NCBI GenBank assembly: GCA_039583875.1
Contig: CM077161.1
Span: 67,275,885 to 67,339,884 of the forward strand
Reading direction: 5' to 3'
DNA length: 64,000 nucleotides
DNA from: Platanthera guangdongensis
Lineage: Eukaryota; Streptophyta; Magnoliopsida; Asparagales; Orchidaceae
The notes below the pieces were generated by a model that worked only from the letters and a program-made list of their open reading frames with translations, was not told the origin of the DNA and did no database searches. The translations under genes were made by a program, and so were the position numbers. Shown here one piece after another: positions 11,507 through 23,309 of this stretch. Each line of letters begins with the position of its first letter. Within the stretch, counting starts at the first letter, position 1.

Positions 11507-13300
11507 AATTGTATTTGATGTATATTCAAGTTCAATGTGTGCAAGATGTTCTTTGGAACAGGTTTAGATAGGTTGTCTAAGTGACAGTGTTAGGTGGACA
11601 CAAGGAAGAATGTTGGACAGACTGAAATTTGCCTAAGTCCATATACGTTGAGTGAAGCGAGTTTACTCAACGGTAGAAGTCAAGGAAGGATGCCGGAAAG
11701 ATAGAAAATTGTCTAAGTACACATGCATTGAGTTAAATAAGTTCACTCAACGCCAGATGTCAAAAAGGGCTGAGTAAAGCAAGGACAGTCAAAGACTAAT
11801 AGTTTGCAAAGCAGATATGCGGCTAAGTCCACAGGCGTTGAGTGAGGACAGTTCACTCAACGACATACAACAAGAAGTACTGAGTAAACGCAAGATAGTC
11901 AAAGCTTCAGCATTGGCAGGGAAGAATTCTGGTTAAGTCCAGAAGCATTGAGTGAGGATACCTCACTCAATGCCAAAGAAAGAAGCGTCGAGTAAAGCTC
12001 GTGCTGTCAAAGCCTAAGAAGATGTAAATAGAAAATTTGTCTAAATCCAGAAGCTTTGAGTGAGGACAGCTCACTCAACGCCAGCTCATCAAGAAAATCG
12101 GCTGAGTACATAAGCGTTGAGTGAAGACAGTTCACTTAATACCTCAACAAGAAGATAGTCAAAATTAGAAGTGTTAAGTGAAGACAACTCACTCAACGCA
12201 TTCATAAAGATGAAAATCGGATAAGTATAAAAGCGTTGAGTGAAGATAGCTCACTCAATGCCCCAGCAAAATGGCAGGCTTCAGAGAAGCGGCTGAGTCC
12301 AAAGGCATTGAGTGATGAATGCTCACTCAACCCACTCAACACCTATCAATAGAAAAGTTTGTCTAAGGACAAAAGCGTTGAGTAAAGTCAACGCACTCAA
12401 CATCTGTCAACAACAAAGATATTGGCTAAGTCCAAATATGTTGAGTGATGTAGGCTCACTCAACGCACTAAACGCGTGGCAGTGCAGATTTTTTGGTTAA
12501 GTGTTTTTGCGCTGAGTGAAGACTGTTCACTCAAAAAACCCAACACCTGAGATGAACTGTTTGGATTTGTCTAAGTCCACAGATTCTGATGTCAGTAAAT
12601 GTCACATGTCTTTTGCGCTGCATTTAATGCAAAAGCAAGATTACAGCTAGCAAATCTAAGTGGGCCCATGCATCAAAGTGCCATTGGACGGCAGAAGATA
12701 AAAGTATTCTAATCAGAAAGGAGAAGATAACTTTTAGAGATTTAACTTTTCGCAAAGAGGCGAAACTTCATCTTCTTCCTCTCGCCATTATTACAGAGCC
12801 TGAAGCAGAAGTTCAAACCGCTGATCTAAAAGTTCGAGCAGTTAGCTGTTGCTATTTTCACCTACAATATCAAGTTCAGAGAAATTTCTGAGGAAGAAAC
12901 AGCCAAGGCTAATCCTAGCTGCAACAAGATAGTTATTGTGATCAATACCTGCAACTACAAGTTCAGAGAAATCTCGGAGAAAGAAGAAGAAGCAGCAAGT
13001 CCAAATCCCTAGCTATAGTTACTTCACAGTTCCAACTGGGTCATTTCTAAAGAACATTTTCAGGAAGCTGTGAAGAAGAAGTTAGGGCTGAGTTATTCTC
13101 AGTTCAGGAAGGCAGGCTCAAAGAATATTTCTCTAGAGTCAAATCAATACCAACAAACTCTTTCTCTGTAGGATCCTTTGGATCTGAGTTGTAAGCCTGA
13201 AATTATAAAGGCTGAGCTGTAGGGCCGTTGGCCTGAGGTAGGATCCCTGTGTGGATCTGAGGTAGGACAGTTTCCCTGAGGTAAGAGAGTGATTGGACAA
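11497..13300 (+). repeat. SIRE-like LTR relic with 12 inverted repeats
   Basis: Text at 11500-11570 (ttgtatttgatgtatattcaagttc...gtgcaag) and at 13165-13250 (gtaggatcctttggatctgagt...gtaagcctgaaattataaaggctgag) follows the beginning and end of the SIRE-A LTR (51166-51200 and 52725-52790), so this is a related LTR lacking its first ~60 bases. Between 11647 and 12535 it holds twelve copies of a GTTGAGTGA-N7-TCACTCAAC inverted repeat. No coding frame is convincing. Confidence 0.7.
11647..12535. repeat. Array of 12 spaced inverted repeats
   Basis: Units at about 11648, 11726, 11829, 11945, 12053, 12115, 12171, 12233, 12304, 12374, 12439 and 12509. The best unit is GCGTTGAGTGA, a 7-base spacer such as ggacagc, then TCACTCAACGC. 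Spacing is irregular, 55-115 bases. It fills the same place as the GTGTCGACAC array of SIRE-A LTRs. Confidence 0.9.
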
Positions 13301-14419
13301 GTCGCCACCACTGCAGGGCCTTTTGTGTTTTTGAGATATTTGGGCTTGGGAGCCTGGTTTGGGACAATTGGTGACCGACTCCACCAGGTTGATATTTTTG
13401 CCAAGTGTTAATGATTTCCGAGCTATTTTATGCTCAGTTTTCATCGTAGATCAATTAATGCTCTTATGCTAGTCCTTGCAGATATTGTCGAAGAATGGTT
13501 TTGTTTCACATTTGGTGCATATATTCTATTGACTCATTTACTTCAGATTTTTTTCTGTACTTATAATTATTTGGCTGTCTAGCTGTTGTCTTCAGTATTT
13601 TGTACTCATGTTTGGTAAACCCATCACTTACTTTCACTTATTACCTGATTATTTTCCTTTCCCACTTGTATTTTTCTTACTGAGGTGTTATTTCTTTGAA
13701 TGGCTCAGGTTCAGGGCAGTAGCTGGTTGAGCGGCTAAGTTTGGGAGCTTGCTAGTGGACTGCTAGTTGCAGAAGTTTTCCTCACCCTTGTAAGGTATTT
13801 TCTTGGGCTGTTGGCTTTAGTTCAGACATGCATGCTCACCAGTGGGTTCATGTCAGGTTGTTGGGGCCCAATGGTGGTTTTCTTTTGAAATGCTAATTAC
13901 TTTGCTAAGCTGCTGAGTTGCATATTCTTTATGGTTGTTTGTACTTGTTCTCTGAGAAGGTTTTATGACAGTTGCATGTTAGGTATTTTAACTTATAAAA
14001 CCTTATTATTAGTATATCATACTTGCCTTATCTTTCATAAATAAGTCACTATTTTCTGGTTAGCGTAAAGACTTTTCCTATTCTTTTTATAAATATAGAA
14101 TCTTGCATAGCATGAGTTGTCCTTCGGTGATGTTTATACTCATGTAGGATGTTAAAATCAATCTAATCAAAGTATTTTTACGCAGCGTAAAACTATATTT
14201 TTATTCATGGAGTAGTTGATCCACTAAGCCGAGGGATACAGCTAATTGCTTAACTTAAAACTAGATTTCCCTTGATTAACTTATAAATTTTACAAAAAGT
14301 GTTTAGTTGAGGTCTCTCCAGAACGTTTGCAGTTATCCCCTGATAAAGTGGCATCATGACGCATGTTTTCTCCTTACTCTAATACATCCTTTAATGCAAA
14401 GAAAATGCGGGTTGTGACA
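13300..14419 (+). repeat. Chromovirus A 5' LTR, downstream part
   Basis: About 1.1 kb of T-rich sequence without a gene, ending ggttgtgaca immediately before a primer-binding site. The position shows it is the 3' part of an LTR; I assign it to chromovirus A because the internal region that follows (14420 onward, then 27235 onward) leads to that element's gag. Confidence 0.55.
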
Positions 14420-14436
14420 GTTAGTATCAGAGGGAT
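14420..14436 (+). other. Primer-binding site of chromovirus A
   Basis: gttagtatcagagggat right after the LTR end; it matches TGGTATCAGAGC with one early mismatch. Confidence 0.7.
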
Positions 14437-14913
14437 GGGTTGTTTGACAATTGGTCGAGCAGCCGTCTCTAGTTAGTGTTAGTTGTATAGTTTCATTTCA
14501 TACACACACCGATGTGTCATTAGTACATCTTGGCTGAAGCATGAACACTACACTCATAGCATGATAAGAGGTATACATGGCATATTATGTAGTATGAGAT
14601 GCATAATATGTGTTTGTATATGGATCCACCATAGGTGGCAACATGTGAAAGTTATGTAGTATGGGATGCATAACCATCATCACATGGGTGCCCATTAACA
14701 CGTTTTATTTTTTCATTACATGCGATATTATGTAGTATGAGATGCATAACATTTCGTGTGTACGCTGCTCATGACATGCATTAAGTCCTTATTAGATTGC
14801 ATAGCAAAACATGCATGACATAACATTGCATTTGCACACGTGCCAAGCTAAAGATTTACATGATGACACATGTACACACATGGTTTTGAGTCAAAAAGAA
14901 TAAGAAATTCATG
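14437..14913 (+). other. Chromovirus A leader with three hairpin repeats
   Basis: Noncoding leader between primer-binding site and gag. Three copies of TTATG-tagtatgRgatg-CATAA occur at 14583-14606, 14651-14674 and 14726-14749. The first has a perfect 9-base stem (CATATTATG/CATAATATG) around a 12-base loop. The leader is cut at 14918 by SIRE-B and resumes at 27235. Confidence 0.75.
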
Positions 14914-14918
14914 CATTA

Positions 14919-16688
14919 TGAAAGTGCAAGTTAGATCTGAAATACTCTAGAGGGGGGGGGGGGGGTGTGAATAGAGTATTGAGCTCACTAACAAAAATTC
15001 TTTACAGCTTTCCTGTAATCCTAAGTGAACAGGTTAGCAAATAAGGAAATAAGCACAGCAACGTAAACAATCACAGAATACAGCCAACACAAAAGAAAAA
15101 GGGCAACCAGACGACACAAGAAATTTATAGTGGTTCCCCGACCTAGGTACATCCACTCTTCTAACACCCTGGTAGGAATCCACTCAGATTTTTGATCAGG
15201 TGTCTGACAACAATGAGCTTTTGTTCAGGTGCCCAAAAACCAAAACCTCAAGTCTTTTGGTAGGAGACTTGGAACCAAGAATAATTTTGAAGGGAAATAA
15301 AACCCTGTATAGAGAATGAAAAAGGGATGATGGGGTCTTCTCTTTCTCAATAATAACTGAGAAGACTTGTGGATTGATTTCAGCAGATTGCTCCCCCTGA
15401 GATCTTGAATGGATCAGGAATTCTGGAGTGCTGCTTTAGGGTGACAGGTCTTCAAAGAACTGGATTGCCTTGACCAGAGATTGCTTCAGGAACTTCTTTG
15501 ACAGATAGAGATTGTTGTCCTTCTGAAGTTGTCCTGGAGGATTGAAGGAAGAAGACTCTTGATAGTGATTGAATGTTCTTCTTCTTCTTGATGTTCTCTG
15601 GCTTAGGTTGATTGCAGTATGAAAACTATTGATTTTTGTAAGATTGTTCTTCTGTGCAATATCTGTCTGTGTGTCTGTAGTACTGCTTAATCCTTTCTTT
15701 TCTGACTTCAGACTGACTGAAGAACATTCGAAATTTGAATGTTTGAGCAGTAAATGTAATCGGTCTGGCAAGGAAGCGGCAATCAATGACTTCCCTAACT
15801 GTCCCATGGAAAAATGGCATGTGATAATCCATGATCAATGCTCATTCCAATGGTAACTTTCCGAGAAGATTGAGCAATAATTACTCAGGAATCATCGCCA
15901 AGAAAAGGGACGGAAAGCTGGAGAAGACCTAATCTGGAATCATCGAACGAAGAACAGGAATCGTCGAGCTGAGTTCACAGTTCGTCGAGCTGAGCTGATG
16001 AGTTCGTCGACCAGATAATAGCAATTAGTCTTCAAGGGAAACTTGTTAATTCTGCTACAATATTCGTCGAACTTACAAACTTCATTCGTCGAGCTGAGAT
16101 CCAAATTCGTCGAACAGATAATAATCACTGTCAATCTTTATTCGTCAAACAGAGATCCAAATTCATCGAGCGAAGAATGATTGTGGACTTAGAATCTGAG
16201 AAGTCTTCGACTGAGAAGGATTCAAATCGTTGAGCAGAAATCATCGAGTAGAGTATTGAATTCGTCGACCTGAGAAGTTGTGAACTTGAGGTCCAAGTTC
16301 GTCGAGCTCAGATTCTTGTTCGTCGACCAAAGCCTGAAGCTGGACTTAGAAAAATCTGGAGTTACCCTGACTTTAGTTTGTTGAAGTATCTCAGTCTTCG
16401 TCGAACAGAGAACAAAGATCGTCGAGCTCGGCGCAAAGAAATGTCTCAAGATCGTCGAGCTCAGAACGCCTTTCGTCGACTTGAGTTCGACGAACGGCGA
16501 ACTCATTTGACTTAGTCTTGAAATCTTCTAAGTCTTGAGTCTCTGATGGTCTTGTTGATAGCTGGTCCATCTGAAGTTGACTCTAAGGACTTGGCCTAGA
16601 CTCTAGGACACAAATTTGAGTCTGGCTATACATATTGGGTCACATCCTAAGCTAGTGAACCTAGCCCAAATCAACTAGGGATCCAACA
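14919..16688 (-). repeat. SIRE-B 3' LTR
   Basis: On the minus strand starts TGTTGGATCCC (16688) and ends CTTTCA (14919). Between 15930 and 16500 it is filled with TTCGTCGA and its inverse TCGACGAA. A run of G at 14950-14965 (C on the element's strand) sits near the LTR's 3' end as in the other SIRE LTRs. Confidence 0.92.
15930..16500. repeat. TTCGTCGA/TCGACGAA array in SIRE-B 3' LTR
   Basis: Some twenty copies of TTCGTCGA or near variants, several followed after 6-8 bases by the inverse TCGACGAA (for example 16473-16497). The partner array in the other LTR is at 26475-27045. Confidence 0.9.
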
Positions 16689-16703
16689 ATCTCCCCCTAT
16701 TTG
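16689..16703 (-). other. SIRE-B polypurine tract
   Basis: On the minus strand, aaataggggga followed by gat abuts the LTR start TGTTGG. SIRE-A has the same tract at 62175-62188. Confidence 0.85.
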
Positions 16704-16869
16704 GGTGAGGTCACTAAGAGACTCAAAGTAGATAAACAAAGCAAGAAAAAAAAGATATATCTGGCATAAAATTATCAACACATGCAACAGATATATATAC
16801 ATAGGCTTTGTTTAAACAAGAACATAGTTTGACAACAAATTGCTGAAAGAAATAAAAACAAGATAAAGA

Positions 16870-19712
16870 TTACTTCTTCTTTTTCTGCAAAAACTTGTCT
16901 TCTGTTGTCTTCTCCCCTGACTTTTTAAAGATAATTTCTCTATTTGGATTTGAAGCCTCTGTCTGGGTCATTGTCATGTCAGGAGCCCCAATGATCTTCA
17001 GTGATGTAGCTCTGGGGACAACTGCTTCAGGATGGAGCTTCATATAATCATCAACATTGAAGAGTTTGTTGCCTTTGTCAAACCTTTTTAATTCTTCCTT
17101 CCTGTACTTAGACATAGTTGTGAAACCTGAAATGTCTTTACCTTCAGCTTTAGCTTTATTGATCAATGATAGACCAATAAGTTCCTGGAATGTAGCCATT
17201 TTTGCACTGTTGGCTGTTTCAGGGTCTTCAAATGGAATAGGAGGAGAGTATGACCTTATAGTACTGTCAGCTTTCTGTGCTTCAGATATATGTTGCTGTT
17301 GCTGCTGATGTTGATTACCTGAAGATTGTTGTCTCTGCTGGCTGCTTCCAGATGATCTCCCTGAATGTCTCTGATAGGTTTGCATGGGGGCAGATCTCTG
17401 AGAGCTAGATCCAGTGGTACCAGTTGCTGGAGGAGGAGGAGGAGGTGGATCCTTTCTATATCTGTGGACTGGAGGAGGAGAATATCTCCTACTTCTTTTC
17501 CTTTCCTTTTGCTGGTTCTTTGATAACCACATCCATGCAGGTATTCCTTTATAAGGAATAACATTATGCAAAATATAGTAGGGAGTGTTAGCAGTTGGGT
17601 TAGGCTTAGGAGCTGGAGGAGGAGGAGCCTTCCTTTTCTTTGACAACAATTTCTTTTTCTTCTTGGTAGCTTCTTCATCAGAATCATCATTATCATCATC
17701 TTTATCATCTTCAGTACCAGAACCCTGAGGGTTATCATATAAAGCATCCAATGCTTTTAAAGCTTTATCATCAATTACAACCTTTTTTGGAGGAGGGGCA
17801 GAAGGTTCAGAAGCTGGAGTTTCAGAAACTACACAAGAATTAGAGGTAATTGGGACAGAGCTTTCAGCTACTGCCCTAGATTCCTCTTCAATATCAGCAA
17901 AAATTAACTTATCCAGATCAGGCATAGGAGAGTCATCCAAAACAAAAACTGGAGCTGAGACATCTTCTAGAATAACTGGAGAGGTTGGAGCAACAACAGG
18001 AACTACAAAACTATCACAGAGTTGCTTAGCAACTGCTGGACGTATTGGAGATGTATAGGGCACAATAGCCAACTATGGGTTAGTAAAGTCTTCTGGAAGA
18101 GACTGCATATATACAGTATCAAAATTTATCAACAAAACAGTCAAATTAACTGTGGGATTTAAATGGAAATCACCAACAGATTATATTTGCTCTAGAACTG
18201 ACTCATCTAAGTCAATGTCAGTATCCATAATATGAATCAATTCAATCACATCTGAATCAAATTCTGGCAAAATTGCTGCATTTGCATCTGAAATTGCTGT
18301 AGAGGGAACTGCTCCTGTGTCTGCTGCTGTACCTGCTGCTGGTGCTGCTTCTGCATCTGCATCTGCTACTGCTTCATCACAGAGCATCTCCCCCTGCCTG
18401 GGTTCAGGAGAACCTGAAGCCAGGGCCCTGAATGAAGAGGGGGCAGTAGAGAGGAGAGAAGCTTTGGCAGATAAAGAATTGGTGGAATTCATAAGAGGTG
18501 TAATGGCCTATATGATTAAGGATTTGATGAGGGGAGTGAGCAGGGATAAGATGGTAGATACAGTGGGGGATTCCAAGGATGGAGAGGTAGTTGGTGAGGG
18601 TAGAGAAGTAGATGAGGTAGGAGGAATAGATGGAGGGGAAAGAGGTGGAATTTCATCTGGTATGGCAGAGTCTGAGGGTATGGTGTAAGCTGGGATGGAG
18701 GATAAATGTGGGGGAAGAGGAGACTGTGGTGGTATAGGAATAGATGTGTCATGAGGTGAAGCAAGGGGTGTTGGAATGTTAGTGATATCAAGTGGTGGAG
18801 ATGGAGGTGGAGTAGGCACAGTAGTATGCTGTGGAGATTGAAGTGTTGAAGAAGGAATGGGAGAGAAAGGGAGTTGTTTTGCTGGAAGGGGTGCTAGAAG
18901 AGATGGTCGAGATGGAATTGCCTCTTCTGCAGGGTGGGGAGTGGCCTTCGCAGCACTGGTGCTCTCAGAAGATGGGATGGAGGAGGAGGAAGCCTTGGAT
19001 GGCTTGGAGATCATCCTCTCCCATCTGCCAAACAGAGCGCATGTGAGGCGCTTGCTGGCATTGTGAAGATGGGCGGGGAGACCATGAATTCACCAGCTTT
19101 TTCTTGAAGAAAAATCCCCAAGATTCTTCCAAAGCAAACCTCTTTCTTACTGTTCTTCTTCTTTATCAATTCAAAGAAAATCTTACCCCAATCGACATGT
19201 CTCTTGTTGACCACTGCGCACATAACAATAAATTGGTGTCTTGTTATGTAGTCGTGCACAGAGTGCTTGCCCATCAGCACTTTTCCCACAATATCCTCCA
19301 AGAACTGGTAGGCGGCAGAAAGTTGTTTCTTTAACAACTTGTTAGGGTTACTCGCAGTAAACCCCATCAGATTCTGCATTGCACTAAACTCATCAGAATC
19401 AACATCCAGATCGTCTTCTCCATTTACCAACCCAAAAATTTCAGAAAGAACGGCGGGAGATAAAGAAACAGCACTACTCCTGATATTTCCTGTCAAAACA
19501 TTTTCCTCAGAAACAAAAGCCGTGTATACCCATTCTCAAATTTCAGTTGCATGCAGTTTAATCCTTCTGGTCATAAAATCCTTGACACCAAGTTCCTCTA
19601 GTAGTTCCAGAATGTAGAGAAATATTGGGTCAGAGTGCTGGAATGAATCAAAATCTATGTCGAAACCGGTGTCGAATTTCATGGCAGCCAAGGTGCTTGC
19701 TGGAATCGCCAT
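16870..19712 (-). pseudogene. SIRE-B ORF3 (env-like position, unknown function)
   Basis: The extra ORF after pol that marks SIRE/Maximus elements; some authors call it env-like, but its role is unproven and I see no convincing signal peptide or fusion segment. ATG at 19712-19710 (MAIPASTLAAMKF). The N-terminal ~230 codons form a globular region; then a Ser/Pro/Thr-rich acidic linker (18900-18200), a region with KKKKKLLSKKRK (about 17660-17620) that could be a nuclear signal, a Pro/Gln-rich part and a C-terminus NREIIFKKSGEK. Breaks: a stop near 19540, a frameshift of a CT pair near 19030, and stops near 18508, 18181 and 18073. Length matches the SIRE-A copy (~946 codons). Confidence 0.8.
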
Positions 19713-20144
19713 TGATAACCTGCAAGAGAGACAGAGAAAACGGCGATCAAGTGCAAGAGAACTGAAAGCGCGGGACGGAGGTCGAAGAAAACCTAAATAT
19801 AATGTTTTCCAGAATATGAATCGACAATCTCCGTTCCACGAAAAAGAAACAGTTCTTCGAACTGAGGTCGACGAAATAAATTATAGACAAATAATTCGTC
19901 GATCTCATCCAGAAGAAAAGAACATAGTTCATCGAACTCCGTTAGACGAAATATCTTCTAAAGTAAAGTTCATCGATCTCCGGTAGACGAAAATTATTTC
20001 CACGCACAGAGAATTCATCGATCTCCGTTCGACGAGCATCGCCCAAACTTTCCCTAATTCGTCGAACTCCGTTCGATAAACTCTGGAAAATTCGTCAAAT
20101 GCAGACATAAACTAATTTAACTCTTCTCCATTGATCATTCCCAG
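19713..20144 (-). promoter_or_regulatory. Putative ORF3 promoter region of SIRE-B
   Basis: 432 noncoding bases between the end of pol and the ORF3 ATG. At 19855-20095 there are repeated TTCGTCGA-N7-TCGACGAA units, the same motif as in this element's LTRs. Closer to the ATG, at about 19796-19804, the minus strand reads tatatttag, a TATA-like box ~85 bases before the start codon. The same arrangement, with a different motif, precedes ORF3 in SIRE-A. Promoter function is inferred. Confidence 0.5.
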
Positions 20145-23100
20145 TTAATTTATAAAGAACAGATGATTTTTCTCATCCAAGGGTTTGGTGAAAATGTCTG
20201 CTCTCTGTAAATCAGTAGAAATATGGATTAAGTTAATTTTCTTTTTGTCTACATTATCTCTAATGAAATGATGTCTTATTTCAATATATTTAGTCCTACT
20301 ATGGTGAACTGGATTCTGTGCTATAGCAATAGCATTAGTATTATCACAAAATAATGTTGAATTATTTAAGTTGACACCATAGTCTAGGAGTTGGTTTTGT
20401 ATCCATAACATTTGTGAACAGCAGCTGCCAGCAGATATGTATTCTGCTTCTGCAGTTGATGTAGACACAAATGTTTGCTTTTTATAAAACCAAGAGACAA
20501 GTCTCATACCCAGGAACTGGCAAGTTCCAGAGGTACTCTTCCCGTCCACTCTACATCCAACATAGTCAGCATCTGAGTATCTAGTTAACTCAAACTCTGA
20601 CTCTACAGGATACCAGAGTCCTAGATTAGGGCAACTCTTTATATATCTCATAAGTTGAGATTCTTTGGGGTTCACTTAGAACCTAGCACAAAGGTATGTG
20701 GCAAACATGATATCAAGCTTGCTAGCTGTTAGGTATAATAGGGATCCAACAATTCCCCTATAATGCTTCTGATCTACAGGTTTCCCTGCTGCATCAGAAT
20801 CCACAACAGCATTGGTAGCCATAGGTGTTTTCATTCCTGAAGCATCACCCATTCCAAACTTCTTAATAAGCTATTTAGCATACTTAGCTTGGGAGAGTAA
20901 GATACCATCAGGGAGCTGCTTCACTTGGAGACCAAGGAAGTAGGAAAGCTCACCCATGCTACTCATCTCAAATTTGGAATGCATGAGGTCAGCAAACCTC
21001 TTGCATAACTTGGGATCAGTAGACCCAAAGATGATGTCATCCACATATATTTGTACTAACAAATTTTGGTCTGTATGATGTCTAGTGAAAAGAGTTTTAT
21101 CTATAATTCCTCTTGTAAATTTATGCTCTAAAAGAAAGCTTGTTAAGGTCTCATACCAAGCTCTTGGAGCTTGCTTTAATCAATAGAGAGTTTTATGCAA
21201 TTTAAATACAAAAGAGGGTTGAGTTATAGAGATAAAACCTGGAGGTTGTTCCATATAAACCTCTTCTTGAAACACTCCATTCAAAAATGCACTCTTGACA
21301 TCAATTTGGAAAACTTTGAATCTCCTGTGAGCTGCATAGGCAAGGAATATTCTTATGGCCTCTAACCTTGCAACAGGGGCAAAGGTTTGGTCATAGTCAA
21401 TTTCTTCCTCTTTCCTGTAGCCTTGAGCAACAAGCCTAGCCTTATTTCTCACAATGTTTCCTTGAGCATCTAGCTTGTTTCTGTAGACCCATTTGGTTCC
21501 AATAACTGGGTAGTTATGAGGTCTTGGCACCAAATCCCAAACTCTACATCTTTCAAACTGATTTAGTTCCTCTTGCATTGCAATGATCCACTGGGGATCT
21601 TGATCAGCTTCATGGATGGAGAGAGATTCAATCTGAGAGAGAAAACAGGAATGTATCAAGATTTGGTTGAGTTGATGCCTTGTTTGAACACTTGCTGAAA
21701 TGTCTCCAATCACTTGAGATCTGGGGTGATCTCTAAGTGTGACAAGATCAGTTGATGGAGTTTGTTCAGCAACAGCTTCAATAGTTAATTTCTCTTGAGG
21801 AATGTTATTAGCTGTTGAGGGAAGTTCAGCCACTTCCACTTGAATTTCTTCTTCACTATCTTCAGCAACCTGTGAAGAAGGATGGGTTGACACCTCTTGG
21901 GTAAAGTTTATTCCATCCATAGACTCACACAGTTATGGAACCTGCAAAACTCTATTGGTAGAAATCTCTTTCTCCTTATAAGACATGTTAGCTTCATCAA
22001 AAGATACATGAACTGACTCTTCAATTTTTAGAGTGGATTTATTAAACACCCTATATGCCTTGCTTACTTGGGAGTATCCTAGAAAAATCCCTTCTTCAGC
22101 CTTAGCCTCAAACTTTCTAATGTATCTCTTGTTGTTTGTATGAATATAACATATACAACCAAAAACTTTAAAATATATGATTTTAGGTTTCTTCCCTTTA
22201 AGCAATTCATAGGAGGTCTTATTTTTCATCTTATGTATAAGGCTTCTATTCAGGACATAGTTAGCAGTGTTTATAGCTTCTGCCCAAAAGGATAGAGGCA
22301 TGTAAGCATCTGCCAATAATGTGCCTACAGATTCAATGAGTGTCCTATTTTTCCTTTCAGCTACCCCATTTTGTTGGGGAGTTCTAGGAGCTAAGAAGCA
22401 CCGCCTGATACCTTCCTTCTCACAGAACTCATGCATAAGAAGAGACTCAAACTCTGTGCCATGATCACTTCTGATCAATGCAACATGAGTAGAGAACTCA
22501 ATCTGTATTGTCCTGAGAAAATCTGTTAGAATCTTGAATATATCTGACTTAGTTCTCAAAAAGGCTACCCAACTGAATATGGAGAAGTCATCAACAATCA
22601 CTAAAGTATAAGACTTCCCTCCTAAGCTTTGTACAGCAATGGGTCCAAATAGATCCACATGAAGCAAATACAAAATCATTGGTGAATCACTCTTATTAAT
22701 GGATTTGAAACTAGTTTTAGTTTGCTTGCATCATTGACAAGCCCTGCAAAGGTTTTCCTTCTTGTATGGGCCAGATGGTAAAACTCTAACAAGGTTGTCT
22801 TTAGATAACCTAGTTATATTCTTAAGATTTACATGACCTAATCTTTTATGCCACAACTCATTTTGGTTACTAGTGATATTGAGTAAGCAAACATCAGTTT
22901 TGGTAGAAATAAAGTCTACTATATATATGTTACCTTATCTAATTCCAATTAAAACAATTTTGTTTTCATTATTAATAATAGAATATGAGGTAGAGTTAAA
23001 GTGTACCTGATAACCTTCATCACATAATTGGCTTATGGATATTAGGTTATGTTTGAGTCCTCTTACATATGTTAGTTTCTTAAAGGTAACTGTTCCAATC

Positions 23101-23309
23101 TTTACTGCTCTATATCCTTCAGACTGGCCACTGTTTGAATCACCAAAGATCACCTTTGCTCCTTGCTTGGACTTGTAATTGGATAGATTTGCCTTGTTGC
23201 CTGTCATATGCTTGCAGCAACCACTATCCAAGTACCAAGTCTGACTCACTCTTGGACAGCTCTTCACCTGTACCTGTAATGAAAAACAAAACTCAATTGT
23301 TGTTGACAC
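20145..23309 (-). pseudogene. pol: SIRE-B pol (PR-IN-RT-RH)
   Basis: One 1,055-codon frame on the minus strand. Protease: WYLDSGCCKHMTG with the catalytic Asp intact (23228-23226). Integrase: WHKRLGH...CRACQ head, then DLFGP, RSDHGTEF and NGVAERKNR, which carry the D-D-E triad. Reverse transcriptase: [28 protein letters not shown] and YVDDIIFGS. RNase H: SDADYVGC and TAEAEYISAG. In-frame stops break it near 22935, 22730, 21933, 21180, 20871 and 20677, with no frameshift. It is out of frame with gag by one base and overlaps its last codons. All catalytic residues I can check are present, so the nonsense changes alone inactivate it. Confidence 0.92.

Noticed and set aside
13139..13444. Minus-strand frames at the end of the 11.5-13.3 kb LTR relic
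   Set aside because: They match the LTR end shared with SIRE-A (ggatc...gtaagcct...aaaggctgag) read backward; no protein domain.
17256..17747. Met/Ile/Leu-rich minus-strand frame
   Set aside because: It is a shifted-frame shadow of the SIRE-B ORF3 linker.
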